Shown: in pieces, positions 1-8,490 of the stretch | Position numbering within the stretch: the first letter of the stretch is position 1 | Layout: the number at the start of each line of letters is the position of its first letter | Source of the DNA: an uncultured Lacticaseibacillus sp. | GTDB lineage: Bacteria; Bacillota; Bacilli; Lactobacillales; Lactobacillaceae | Direction: 5' to 3' | Length of the DNA: 64,000 bases | NCBI GenBank assembly: GCA_934370925.1 | Contig: CAKRNG010000009.1 | Span: 9,327-73,326 of the forward strand | The notes under the pieces: generated by a model | What the model saw: only the letters and a program-made list of their open reading frames with translations | What the model was told of the DNA's origin: nothing | Databases searched by the model: none | Made by a program: the position numbers and the translations under genes

Positions 1-165
1 GGCCCCGGTATACAAGGAAGGCCCGACGGAAATCCCGAACTTAGGATTTCTGGCGGGCCTTCCTTGTATGTTAAGGGGACGCGACTAATCACAGAGCGCA
101 GGCTTCTGGGGCACGTAGCTCGACTAAGATGTAACGTTTGCATGCTTTGGACTTATGGCACACCA
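1..165 (-). repeat. Composite hairpin repeat, copy A (cut by window edge)
   Basis: A long inverted repeat (about 11-25 pairing with 54-68, plus inner GAAATCC/GGATTTC) is followed by a module at about 110-165 that is the reverse complement of modules found near 8.3, 33.1, 44.0 and 47.3 kb. The copy is inverted relative to those at 8.3 and 33.1 kb. It carries about 23 extra bases (GCGACTAATCACAGAGCG region, 81-100) between hairpin and module. The start lies outside the window. It contains no convincing coding sequence. Confidence 0.8.
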
Positions 166-327
166 GCAGAGACGATAAATCGCCATAACCATGACTATCC
201 GTTTGATTCATCATCGCTAAAAAATAGACAGCGTTCACCCGTCCCAAAGCGATTATTCATGGGCTTAAAGGTGATAAAATAACATTAACATAACTGAAAA
301 TCGCCTATAAGTTAGGAGGTCATCACG

Positions 328-1740
328 ATGGGAATTAACAAAACACAATTACCCCTAATTGTCTTCATGGGTGCGCTGTCGCTGCTAACGGGGCTCTCGG
401 GTTCCAGCACGACGCTCGCCTTGCCGAAGATTTCCCTTGAGTTCGCCGTCAGCAATAGCACCGCTACCTGGGTCGTGACGGTGGGACTCATTGTCACCAG
501 TATTTTGCTCGTCATGTTCGGCCACGTGGGTGATTTATTATCTAAAAGTACCGTCTTCATGATTGGCAGCGTCCTGTTTTTGGCGGGATCACTGGTCACC
601 GGATTGGCCCCCACCTTTTACGTGCTCCTCACCGGTCGCTTCATTCAGGCTGTCGGAACGGCCATGATTATGGCAAATTCGATGGGTATCATCAGCGACC
701 ATTTCACCAGTGACACGCGGGCAGAGGCGCTGGCCGCCATCTCCATGTTCACCTCGTTGGGGACTATTTCTGGCCCTGCTTTCGGTGGCTTTCTGATTTC
801 TTGGGCGTCCTGGCGCTGGATTTACCTCTTCAATGTGCCAGCTGGGCTCCTCATTCTTCTTTTCGGGTACCATACGCTGAAAATTGTTCGACCAAAAAAG
901 AAGGATGTGGCAACGATTTGGCGAAACGCGAATTGGACGGGGCAAAATCTGTTCACGGTCGGCGTTATTTTATTCTTCATCAGTGGCACTTTTTTAGGCA
1001 ACGCCAACACGCGTCTTTGGGGACTCATTGGGGTCGCACTGGGGCTCACCGTCACGATTTACTCGTTCATTCAGGACGGTCACGCGCCCTCGCCCTGGAT
1101 TGACCCCAGCCTCTTGCATAATCCCGACTACATGATTTCCATCCTGACGCTCTTAATCGTCATGTTGGTAAACGCCATCTCAAATATCCTGTTGCCGTTC
1201 TACCTGCAGAGCTACTTGGGGCTGCCGGCCTTTGCCAGTGGGTTAATCATGATGTTACAAAGCTTCACCATGCTCTTCATCACACCCATTGCGGGGTATC
1301 TTGCGGACCACTGGAATCGCTATAACCTGACCGTTTTGGGACTCATCGCCCTTATCATTTCGCAAATTGGCTACGCATTATATCCCTTGCACCAAAATAA
1401 CTGGCTGATTATTTGGCCGATTGTCGTCAACGGTATCGGCATGGGCCTCTTCCTGTCACCCAACAATGCGCTGACGATGGACACAGTTCCGAAACACCTT
1501 GCCGGGGTAGCGGGGTCGCTCAATTCATTCGCCCGCACGTTCGGCATGACCATTGGTGTCAGCTTCGGCGCAATGCTGATGTTCGCCCAACTTCCGGGGA
1601 TTGCCCGCATCACACCTGCAACTGGCGCCAAGTTCGTCCCCGCCTTCGCCAACGTGTTCTGGCTGGGGACAATGTTGTCTTTCGTTGGTTTGGTGATTGT
1701 TATTTATCGACTTTACCGAATGAAGAAAAGAACACATTAG
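328..1740 (+). CDS. MFS multidrug-type exporter (DHA2-like)
   Basis: A 470-residue integral membrane protein of the major facilitator superfamily, most like the proton-coupled drug exporters with about 14 membrane segments. The first helix region carries a D/N-poor MFS start (LTGLSGSSTTLALPKIS). The loop after helix 2 has GHVGDLLSKSTVF, the usual motif A position, and ALAAISMFTSLGTISGPAFGGFL resembles antiporter motif C. The start is set by AGGAGG eight bases upstream of ATG at 328. It is a single-gene unit closed by the hairpin at 1748. The substrate cannot be told from sequence. Confidence 0.85.
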   Translation: MGINKTQLPLIVFMGALSLLTGLSGSSTTLALPKISLEFAVSNSTATWVVTVGLIVTSILLVMFGHVGDLLSKSTVFMIGSVLFLAGSLVTGLAPTFYVLLTGRFIQAVGTAMIMANSMGIISDHFTSDTRAEALAAISMFTSLGTISGPAFGGFLISWASWRWIYLFNVPAGLLILLFGYHTLKIVRPKKKDVATIWRNANWTGQNLFTVGVILFFISGTFLGNANTRLWGLIGVALGLTVTIYSFIQDGHAPSPWIDPSLLHNPDYMISILTLLIVMLVNAISNILLPFYLQSYLGLPAFASGLIMMLQSFTMLFITPIAGYLADHWNRYNLTVLGLIALIISQIGYALYPLHQNNWLIIWPIVVNGIGMGLFLSPNNALTMDTVPKHLAGVAGSLNSFARTFGMTIGVSFGAMLMFAQLPGIARITPATGAKFVPAFANVFWLGTMLSFVGLVIVIYRLYRMKKRTH

Positions 1741-1747
1741 TCGTACT

Positions 1748-1780
1748 AAAAATCCCCCGTGTTTTTTACGGGGGATTTTT
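1748..1780. terminator. Bidirectional terminator between MFS gene and mutY
   Basis: AAAAATCCCCC pairs with GGGGGATTTTT around a short loop, with A and T runs on both sides. It can serve both converging genes. Confidence 0.85.
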
Positions 1781-1788
1781 AAATTTGT

Positions 1789-2877
1789 TTACATCATGAT
1801 GCCCAGCGCCTTCAGCAATTTTTTCTGTACGGTCGGCAGTGCAAACTCACCCAAACGCGCATCAGGTACCCAGCGCTGCGTGTCAGTTAACGGCACGGCC
1901 GGTATCTCCGCACGAACAATCGTTATTTGCCATTGCTGGTGGGTGAACGTGTGCTTCACTTCACGTAGGCCACGTTCTGTCGCATCGACTGGTACGCCTA
2001 ATGCCGCCGTCAGTTGGGCATTCGCCGTGACAAGCTGCTCTGCGGTAGTTGCACCCGGCAAGTCGTTGCGCCCAGCCATCTTGAACATCCACAAATCCGC
2101 CAGCATCCCCTTCTGTGGCCGTTTTTCTAATAACCAGCCCGCATCCGAATGAATCGCAAACGCGAAGTACGGGATGACCACTGGCTTTGCCTTTTTGGTT
2201 TTAACCGGAAAGTCCAACACCCGCCCCGTTTGGTAGCTTTCATCGAACGCCGCGACGGGGGAATGCGCAGGGTCTGGATTGGTCGCGGACATGTAGCTGG
2301 CGCCTAAATCCATAATGGCTTGATTGAAGTCACCAGGACGTTCAGGGTCGATTACCCGCCGAATAATGCGGTCAAAAACGGCCCGTGTCTGCGGTTTGGC
2401 AATGTCATCCGCCACACAAAATAACCGCGCAAATACACGAAACGCATTTCCGTCAATCGCCGGCTCCGGTTGGTTGAACGCAATACTAGCAATGGCGCCT
2501 GCCGTGTATGGCCCAATACCACTCAGTTTCACCAACCCCGCCGCCGTTTCGGGCCACTGTCCCGCGTAATCCGTACATAGTTGCTTTGCCGCCTTCTGCA
2601 AGTTCCGCGCCCGCGAATAATAGCCGAGACCCTCCCACGCCTTCATCACGTCACTTTCCGCAGCGGCTGCTAGTGCTTGCACCGTGGGGAATTGCGCCAA
2701 GAAGTTTTTGTAGTAGGGAATCACGGTGTTTACTTGTGTCTGTTGCAACATCAGTTCACTCACCAAGACGTGATAAGGATCATGGTCCCGGCGCCAAGGC
2801 AGCTCACGTTTTTCAGCATCATACCAGCGTAATAATGCGGCGCGAAAATCCCGAATTTTTGCTTCTGACCAATCCAA
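1789..2877 (-). CDS. mutY: A/G-specific adenine DNA glycosylase without iron-sulfur cluster
   Basis: MutY removes adenine mispaired with 8-oxoguanine or guanine in base excision repair. The 362 residues include the catalytic Glu41 (SELMLQQTQV), the helix-hairpin-helix LSGIGPYTAGAIA near 118-130, and catalytic Asp142 (AIDGNAFRVF). A C-terminal NUDIX-like domain for 8-oxoG recognition begins near residue 230. The four cysteines that normally bind [4Fe-4S] after about residue 190 are all replaced (region MDLGASYM...NPDPAHSPVAAFDESY). Cluster-free MutY proteins are known in some lactobacilli. The start is TTG at 2877, seven bases after GGAGG. Confidence 0.95.
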   Translation of the reverse strand: MDWSEAKIRDFRAALLRWYDAEKRELPWRRDHDPYHVLVSELMLQQTQVNTVIPYYKNFLAQFPTVQALAAAAESDVMKAWEGLGYYSRARNLQKAAKQLCTDYAGQWPETAAGLVKLSGIGPYTAGAIASIAFNQPEPAIDGNAFRVFARLFCVADDIAKPQTRAVFDRIIRRVIDPERPGDFNQAIMDLGASYMSATNPDPAHSPVAAFDESYQTGRVLDFPVKTKKAKPVVIPYFAFAIHSDAGWLLEKRPQKGMLADLWMFKMAGRNDLPGATTAEQLVTANAQLTAALGVPVDATERGLREVKHTFTHQQWQITIVRAEIPAVPLTDTQRWVPDARLGEFALPTVQKKLLKALGIMM

Positions 2878-3052
2878 TTCGTTTCCTCCGTTTTAATTCT
2901 GTATGAAGACCATTTTCTTGAAGAAGGCGGTCACCAATTGCTGACTCACAAACCGCAAATCGGCTGATTCTGTGAGGAACGACAAACTCGCGAGCAGTCG
3001 CCGCCATACCATTCTTGCCAATCGTCTTTTCTATTACACCATCAACAATCGG
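2878..3052. other. Short gap upstream of mutY
   Basis: About 175 bases with no supported gene. A 62-codon minus-strand reading frame overlaps the start of mutY out of frame and shows no family features. Confidence 0.4.
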
Positions 3053-3421
3053 TTAGCGAACGGCGTTCACAATCTCGATAACAAACCCGCCAATCGGAAA
3101 TAGTAGCCACCAGAACCGCGATGCGAAGTCCCAGAAATTCATTTGTCCGTAACGCCGTGTGTACAATCCTGTGGTGGGATTATACGTATAGGCGTCCGCA
3201 TCAACCTTGGCCGCCGTCTCTTTCTCGACACCCAGAACTAACGCGTCTAAACTGACATTCAGAATTTCAGCTAACTTAATCAGCATCTTCAAGTCAGGTG
3301 TGCCGTCCGCATTTTCCCATTTCGATACAGCTTGGCGCGAAACAAATAGTTTACCTGCCAGATCATCTTGTGACATCCCCCGTGCTTGCCGGTACTTCTT
3401 CAACTGCTCCGCAAATTTCAC
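3053..3421 (-). CDS. XRE-family regulator with C-terminal membrane segment
   Basis: 122 residues. Residues 1-65 form a Cro/CI helix-turn-helix (KYRQARGMSQDDLAGKLFVSRQAVSKWENADGTPDLKMLIKLAEIL). The C-terminus (FWDFASRFWWLLFPIGGFVIEIV) looks like one membrane helix, so this may be a membrane-tethered regulator, a layout common in Firmicutes. GTG start at 3421 follows an AGGGGG-rich stretch. Its target is unknown; no partner gene is adjacent in the same direction except mutY downstream. Confidence 0.8.
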   Translation of the reverse strand: MKFAEQLKKYRQARGMSQDDLAGKLFVSRQAVSKWENADGTPDLKMLIKLAEILNVSLDALVLGVEKETAAKVDADAYTYNPTTGLYTRRYGQMNFWDFASRFWWLLFPIGGFVIEIVNAVR

Positions 3422-3615
3422 TTCAACCGCCCCCTATTTTCTTCAGTATGCCGGATTGACCGACAAATGCCTAGCAACACATACTGAATCATCGCCACAA
3501 TCCACGCAGCGTTGCGCAACGGCAGGTAGCACATGCTCAAACAAAGCACGGTAGCACAACGTTTGCTGGGTTGCGGCCGATTTAGCAACCAAGATTAGCG
3601 ATGGGCCGGTGACAA

Positions 3616-3670
3616 AGAAGAACGCCCGCCCCAAAATCCCGAACTTGGATTTTGGGGCGGGCGTTCTTCT
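3616..3670. terminator. Perfect 24-bp-stem hairpin, related to the composite repeats
   Basis: Positions 3616-3639 pair perfectly with 3647-3670 around a 7-base loop. The apex (AATCCCGAACTTGGATT) is nearly the same as the apex of the composite repeats at 1 and 8.3 kb, while the stem is different. It lies between the acetyltransferase end and the XRE gene's upstream region and can act as a terminator for the minus-strand acetyltransferase. Confidence 0.75.
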
Positions 3671-3688
3671 GTGTGTTCTTCTAGAAAT

Positions 3689-4309
3689 CTAGTCCACTTC
3701 ACGGTGGTACGCCGCAGCCTCTGCTGCCCAGTAATCGCGGTCAGCTTGCGTAATCGCGCGCATCACCCGTGCAGGATTACCGACCGCAACGACGCCATCT
3801 GGGATGTCCTTGGTAACCACCGCCCCCGCACCAATCACGGAATTCTTGCCGATGGTGACGCCAGGTAGCACGGTCACATTCCCCCCAAGCCACGTATTAT
3901 CGCCAATCACGATGGGTTGACTGAACTCAAGGAGACTGATGCGCACAGAGGCATCAATCGGGTGGCCCGCCGTCAGCAAATTCACCCGTGGCCCAATCTT
4001 GACGTTATTGCCAATTGTAATCCAGTTCGTATCCAGGAATAAGGCGTTCACGTTGCAGTAAAAATTATCCCCAACGCGGATGTGGCGCCCGTAATCCACC
4101 TCGAACGGCGGCTGGATGAAGACGTTCTTTCGCGACCCCTGAAACACCTGATGTTCCAGCGCCACGATTTCATCAAGCTGGTCGGCTGGCAGTTGATTGA
4201 TTCGTTGCACTAACAACTTCCCCGGAATTTCCCGATTTTCATCCTTAATGCGGTCCGTCACGTACAACTTACCGGCCAACATGCGGTCGTATTCTGGATC
4301 TTGTGTCAT
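3689..4309 (-). CDS. Sugar O-acetyltransferase (maltose/galactoside type)
   Basis: 206 residues of the left-handed beta-helix acetyltransferase family (Maa/LacA), which moves acetyl from acetyl-CoA to sugars. The N-terminal Maa cap (RMLAGKLYVTD) is followed by hexapeptide repeats, including VDYGRHIRVGDNFYCN, LLTAGHPI with the catalytic His, and NTWLGGNVTVLPGVTIGKNSVIGAGAVVTKDIPDGVVAVGNPARVMR. Length and motifs are complete. AAGGGGCG precedes ATG at 4309. The gene lies downstream of the amino acid antiporter with a 42-base gap; a shared transcript is possible but no functional link is evident. Confidence 0.9.
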   Translation of the reverse strand: MTQDPEYDRMLAGKLYVTDRIKDENREIPGKLLVQRINQLPADQLDEIVALEHQVFQGSRKNVFIQPPFEVDYGRHIRVGDNFYCNVNALFLDTNWITIGNNVKIGPRVNLLTAGHPIDASVRISLLEFSQPIVIGDNTWLGGNVTVLPGVTIGKNSVIGAGAVVTKDIPDGVVAVGNPARVMRAITQADRDYWAAEAAAYHREVD

Positions 4310-4351
4310 TCAAATCGCCCCTTCACCAAGCTTTTTTATAGCTTAACACAA

Positions 4352-5800
4352 TCAGTGCGTGCGTTTTTGCTGGTGCCGTGCAATCATCGGCATCACGAAG
4401 CCTAAGCCAAAGAGCACAATCACGGAGATAATGTTCAACCACAGCTGATGTGCAAAGGCGGTCGTGCCCCACTTAGCTTCTTGGGGCATGAATCCCATTG
4501 TGGCGCAGACAAACGTGAAGACGAAGCACCAGCCCCCAACAAGCATCGCCCCAACTTTATTGTTTATGAACGTGTAACCCGACTGGAATTTGTCTTGCTG
4601 CGCCCGCAATGCGAGGAACGCGATGAAGACCCACGCCGTCTTGTAGGGAGACACAATCCCGTTCAGGTTCAGTAACCAGTTAAAAATGGTGTTAATATCT
4701 GGCAGCGTCCCCGCCAGCAACAGTAGGAAGAGGCAGATCCCCGCCGTCAGAATGTATGAGTGAATTGGTCGCCCCTGACGATTCTTCTGTAGCAACCACT
4801 TTGGCATGTAACGCACCGCCGTGTCTGCGGACAGCACGCGACTCGCCGCATCAATCAAAATTGCAAGTTGCGCCAGCATAAATACGAGTTGTGTGGCCGC
4901 AAACATGTAGAGGAAGAGCTTTCCAACGCCCCACTGCTGACCCAGATACTGGAACGCGTAGAAGGAACCGTTCATTTTCAAGTCATTTGGCAAGTGGTTC
5001 GCGTCGAAGAAAACCCCGAGCGCGAAGGAGCCGAACAGAATGAGGAATCCCGTCATGATGGCGAGCATCCACATGGACTTCGGGAATTCCTTCTTCGGGT
5101 TTTTCACCTGCTGGATATAAGTGGCCCCGAGTTCCGCCCCGGATGTCGCAAAAATCAGCAGCCCCGTCGTGGAGAAGTAGTGCATGGAGAAGTGTGGTTT
5201 GTAGGCACTCAGATCGAACAAATTGCTGGCAGGATGGTAACCTTTTGCCAGCGCCGCAAACGCCATGATGACAAACAGCATGGCCATGAGGAACATTGCG
5301 GCGCCCCCAATCAGCGACATGATTTCCATTGAGCGACTGAAGAGGTTTTCGAGCAAGATGAAAATCAGAATGACCGCAAACGTGAAAATCCCGAACCAAA
5401 GTGGGGACATGTAGTGATCAAGCGTGTTGTCGCCCAAAATGAGCCAGGACAGCGCCACAATCACGGCGTTCGCAACGTCAATCAGGTAAGGAAGCGTGGA
5501 ACTCCAGTACATCCACGAAACCACGTACCCCCACGTATCGTTCGTCGTCCGCCGCACCCAAGTGGCCAGACCACCACCTTCTTTGGTGAACGTGGTCCCA
5601 ATTTGAGCAGAAATCAACGCGTAGGGAATAATGTAGACGAGTAATAAGAAGAGCCAGGAAAAAATAACCGATAGTCCTTGATTTTGGAACGGGTAAAGAA
5701 TGTTTTCAAATCCAATAACGGTGACAAATACCAACAAGCCAAGGATTTGCCACGACATGTACTTGGGTTTCTCCTGCCCAAGTAGGGGTGATTCATTCAT
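4352..5800 (-). CDS. Amino acid antiporter/permease of the APC superfamily
   Basis: 482 residues with about 12 membrane segments. The N-terminal region (WQILGLLVFVTVIGFENILYPFQNQG, then IGTTFTKEGGGLATWVRRTT) fits the glutamate:GABA-type and amino acid:amine antiporter branch of the APC superfamily. It is transcribed away from the decarboxylase at 6173, sharing a 370-base regulatory region. From that pairing I infer exchange of an amino acid (ornithine or similar) for its amine, which with the decarboxylase makes an acid-resistance and proton-motive-force cycle. GGAGG precedes ATG at 5800. The substrate is not shown by sequence alone. Confidence 0.8.
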   Translation of the reverse strand: MNESPLLGQEKPKYMSWQILGLLVFVTVIGFENILYPFQNQGLSVIFSWLFLLLVYIIPYALISAQIGTTFTKEGGGLATWVRRTTNDTWGYVVSWMYWSSTLPYLIDVANAVIVALSWLILGDNTLDHYMSPLWFGIFTFAVILIFILLENLFSRSMEIMSLIGGAAMFLMAMLFVIMAFAALAKGYHPASNLFDLSAYKPHFSMHYFSTTGLLIFATSGAELGATYIQQVKNPKKEFPKSMWMLAIMTGFLILFGSFALGVFFDANHLPNDLKMNGSFYAFQYLGQQWGVGKLFLYMFAATQLVFMLAQLAILIDAASRVLSADTAVRYMPKWLLQKNRQGRPIHSYILTAGICLFLLLLAGTLPDINTIFNWLLNLNGIVSPYKTAWVFIAFLALRAQQDKFQSGYTFINNKVGAMLVGGWCFVFTFVCATMGFMPQEAKWGTTAFAHQLWLNIISVIVLFGLGFVMPMIARHQQKRTH

Positions 5801-5875
5801 GTTTAATTAGCCTCCGTGTGCGAAATACGCAACAATCTATTGTATAATCAAGCGGGTTTTAGCGTGAAGAGCAGA

Positions 5876-5972
5876 ACAAAGCGTCCAGAAGATGAGGATT
5901 AACGTGAAAGTGGCAGAGGGGGTGATTTCCCCCCGGCGCCAGTTTCAGGTTAACCGGAATCTTCTGCTTTGT
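5876..5972. promoter_or_regulatory. Long imperfect hairpin in the decarboxylase/antiporter intergenic region
   Basis: ACAAAG-(CGTC)-CAGAAGAT at 5876 pairs with ATCTTCTGCTTTGT near 5959. The pairing continues inward through TTAACGTGAAAGTGGC / GCCAGTTTCAGGTTAA to a GGGGG...CCCCC apex. GAGCAGAACAAAGCG occurs twice as a direct repeat, at 5869 and 5993. The hairpin lies inside the divergent regulatory region, and regulation of either gene by it is inference. Confidence 0.55.
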
Positions 5973-6172
5973 GGCGCTCGACTAAAAACACAGAGCAGAA
6001 CAAAGCGCTCCCACTCCGTCACTCCCCCAACACTGGCGGCTTATTAAATGAATATCCACTATTTGGACACACGTTTTGTCACTCCCAAAATTTAATCACA
6101 ATTATTCAGTATACATTTTTTGAGCAACTTTTCCATTTATCTCGCCATTACTTTCTGAAAGGATTCATTGCC

Positions 6173-8239
6173 ATGTATTTAAAAATCGGAACGAGCCACC
6201 GTCTTCACCACATCCCCGAAACACTCCCAACAGTTGCACTCACTGACCGGCCGATTGGGGGCTTCAACGCCATCATCTTAACCAACGGCGACGAAGATTA
6301 CGTGACGTCTTTCGCCGAATCTGGCCTCGACCTCCCCATTTTTTGGGTGGGCACGCCAACGACACCATTTTCCAGTCAGGTACAACGCGTTGACGGACTT
6401 ACACCCGCTGTTTGTGCCACGATTTTGCAGGCCGCCCAAGCGTACGAACAGGCACAACTCCCCCCGTTTGTGACCGACCTACTCGATTTTGCGCATGCAG
6501 ATCCCACCACGTTCGCCACGCCGGGACACCACGCCGGGCACTATAACGACCTCTCGCCGGCTGGTTACCTTTTTCACCAAGCGTACGGGCAGACCTTCTT
6601 CAGTAGTGACACAAGTGATGTGGTCACCGCGCTTGGCGACATGTTAACCCATGGCGGCACCCCACTCATGGCGGAACAGGCCGCGGCCAAACTGTTCCAC
6701 GCGGATGAGACTTACTTCGTCACGAACGGTACAACCGGGAGCAACAACGTGGTGGCCAGCGCGACCCTGACCCCCGGCGACCTCGTGTTGTTCGACCGGA
6801 ATAACCACAAATCCTTCTATAATGGCGCACTGGTTCAAAACGGGGCGCGACCCGTTTACCTCGATACGTTGCGCAACGACCACGCCTTGATTGGTCCCGT
6901 TGACCTAACAAACGTGACTGAGGCGCAGTTACGCGCGGAAGCCGCCAAGATTGATCCAGAAAAAGCCAAGCAGAAACGCCCCTTCCGCCTCGCCATTCTC
7001 GAACTGGAAACTTTCGACGGCATTGTCCCGAACGCTGAACAACTGATTCGGCAATTCGGCCCCCTCTGTGACTACATTGCGTTCGATGCGGCGTGGGGTG
7101 GCTACGAGCCGTTCATCCCCGCCATGCGCACCATGGATCCCCTGCAAGTTGCGCTCGGCCCTGACGATCCCGGCATTATCGTGACGCAATCCGTGCACAA
7201 ACAGCAAAGTGGTCTTGCCCAGACCTCCCAAATTCACAAGAAGGACGCACACATCCGTGGTCAACAACGCTACATTACACACGCACAATTCAACCACGCC
7301 TTCTTGAAGCACGTCACCACCAGCTTCTCGTATCCCGTTTACGCGTCCCTCGCCGTCAACGTTGCCCTTAACGCAGGCGCGCGCGGGCAGAAAATTTGGG
7401 CGGACGCCGTGAACGCCGCCAACGATTTTCGCAAGACGGTCAACCAGACCCGCTTATTCCGGACGTTCAACGCACCTAGCCTGCTCACGGCCAAGAACGC
7501 CGTCACGGATGCCAACGCGTGGGCGCTCAAGCCAACCGCGGACTGGCACGGTTTCCAGCACCTCAAGCCAGACCAGGCATTCCTTGACCCCGGCAAAGTA
7601 ACAATTACGCTACCGCACGCGAAGGACCTCGGTGTTTCGGGTTGGCTTGTGGACCGCTACCTCCTAGACCACGGGATTGTTCCGGAAAAGGCAGACCCGA
7701 ATTCCGTCCTTTTCCTCGTGACGCCGGGATCGGACGCGACAGACTGGACGCACCTGCTCACCGTTTTGCAGCAGTTCGAACAGGACTTCTTCAACAACGA
7801 ACTTGTTCAGGACGTCCTTCCAAAGTTGGTGGCAGAAACTGGCACCCGTTACCGCACACAAACATTGCGCGAACTTGCCCAGGAGCTGTCTGATTACTTC
7901 ATCGACAACCAACTAGCCGCAAAGCAAGCATCCCTGTTCACCGGCAGTAACCACGTGCCGCGACGGTGCACCCCCCGCGAGGCCGACCTCGCCTTCGTTC
8001 GGGGCCAATTCACCACGGTTCCCCTCGCCGAAGCGGTCGGACACGTGGCCGTTGAAGGCGCGCTACCTTACCCTCCCGGTATTTTCGTTGTTGTGCCGGG
8101 TGAAATCTGGACGCCGGAAGCGGTGGCTTACTTCACCACCCTCTTCGGCGCCGTGGACCGCTTCCCCGGATTCACACCGGAAATCCAAGGTGTTTTCGCC
8201 GACACAAACGGCGAACCAGCTGTGCACGTGATGAAATAA
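6173..8239 (+). CDS. PLP-dependent ornithine-type decarboxylase
   Basis: 688 residues of the fold-type I Orn/Lys/Arg decarboxylase family: N-terminal wing domain (1-105), large PLP domain and C-terminal domain. SVHKQQSGLAQTSQIHKKD holds the PLP lysine (Lys343), and FATPGHHAGH and FDAAWGGYEPF are typical active-site segments. The sequence around the lysine closely follows the inducible ornithine decarboxylase of Lactobacillus 30a as I remember it, so ornithine is the likeliest substrate, but lysine cannot be excluded. ATG at 6173 is chosen because GAAAGG precedes it and the family N-terminus starts there; the in-frame stretch from 5969 is leader. It probably works with the divergent antiporter to make and export putrescine. 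Confidence 0.9.
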   Translation: MYLKIGTSHRLHHIPETLPTVALTDRPIGGFNAIILTNGDEDYVTSFAESGLDLPIFWVGTPTTPFSSQVQRVDGLTPAVCATILQAAQAYEQAQLPPFVTDLLDFAHADPTTFATPGHHAGHYNDLSPAGYLFHQAYGQTFFSSDTSDVVTALGDMLTHGGTPLMAEQAAAKLFHADETYFVTNGTTGSNNVVASATLTPGDLVLFDRNNHKSFYNGALVQNGARPVYLDTLRNDHALIGPVDLTNVTEAQLRAEAAKIDPEKAKQKRPFRLAILELETFDGIVPNAEQLIRQFGPLCDYIAFDAAWGGYEPFIPAMRTMDPLQVALGPDDPGIIVTQSVHKQQSGLAQTSQIHKKDAHIRGQQRYITHAQFNHAFLKHVTTSFSYPVYASLAVNVALNAGARGQKIWADAVNAANDFRKTVNQTRLFRTFNAPSLLTAKNAVTDANAWALKPTADWHGFQHLKPDQAFLDPGKVTITLPHAKDLGVSGWLVDRYLLDHGIVPEKADPNSVLFLVTPGSDATDWTHLLTVLQQFEQDFFNNELVQDVLPKLVAETGTRYRTQTLRELAQELSDYFIDNQLAAKQASLFTGSNHVPRRCTPREADLAFVRGQFTTVPLAEAVGHVAVEGALPYPPGIFVVVPGEIWTPEAVAYFTTLFGAVDRFPGFTPEIQGVFADTNGEPAVHVMK

Positions 8240-8282
8240 ATTGCAGCGCGGAACTAGGCGCCTAAACCACTGACACACAAAA

Positions 8283-8456
8283 CGGTGGGTGCGCCATAAG
8301 TCCAAGGCACACGAACATTACATCCAGTCGCGTGCCAGAAGACTGCCCCCTAACATACAAAGCAGGCCCGGTAGAAATCCTAAGTTCGGGATTTCCACCG
8401 GGCCTGCTTTGTATACCGGGGCCAAACCGTCTTCTGGCGCAGCCTCCGTGTTGCAC
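8283..8456 (+). repeat. Composite hairpin repeat, copy B
   Basis: Outer arm GGTGGGTGCGCC, a 41-bp module (8296-8336, ATAAGTCCAAGG...), AGAAGACTGCCCC, then a 26-bp perfect inner stem (8355-8380 with 8389-8414), then ACCGTCTTCTGGCGCAGCC as the outer right arm. The whole element can fold as one long imperfect hairpin. It fills most of the gap between the decarboxylase and the MarR gene and could end decarboxylase transcription. Confidence 0.85.
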
Positions 8457-8490
8457 ATTGCGAATTATAACTAGCTTCTGCTACACTAAC

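Noticed and set aside
5969..6172. 68-codon N-terminal extension of the decarboxylase
   Set aside because: No ribosome site is present. It runs through the leader and hairpin region, while ATG at 6173 has GAAAGG and starts the known domain.
8289..8474. ORFs inside repeat copies (also 33072-33362, 30045-30611, 64-282)
   Set aside because: They translate the inverted repeat itself and differ mainly by repeat divergence. No ribosome site or protein-like features are present. They are likely to be mis-annotated as small hypothetical proteins.
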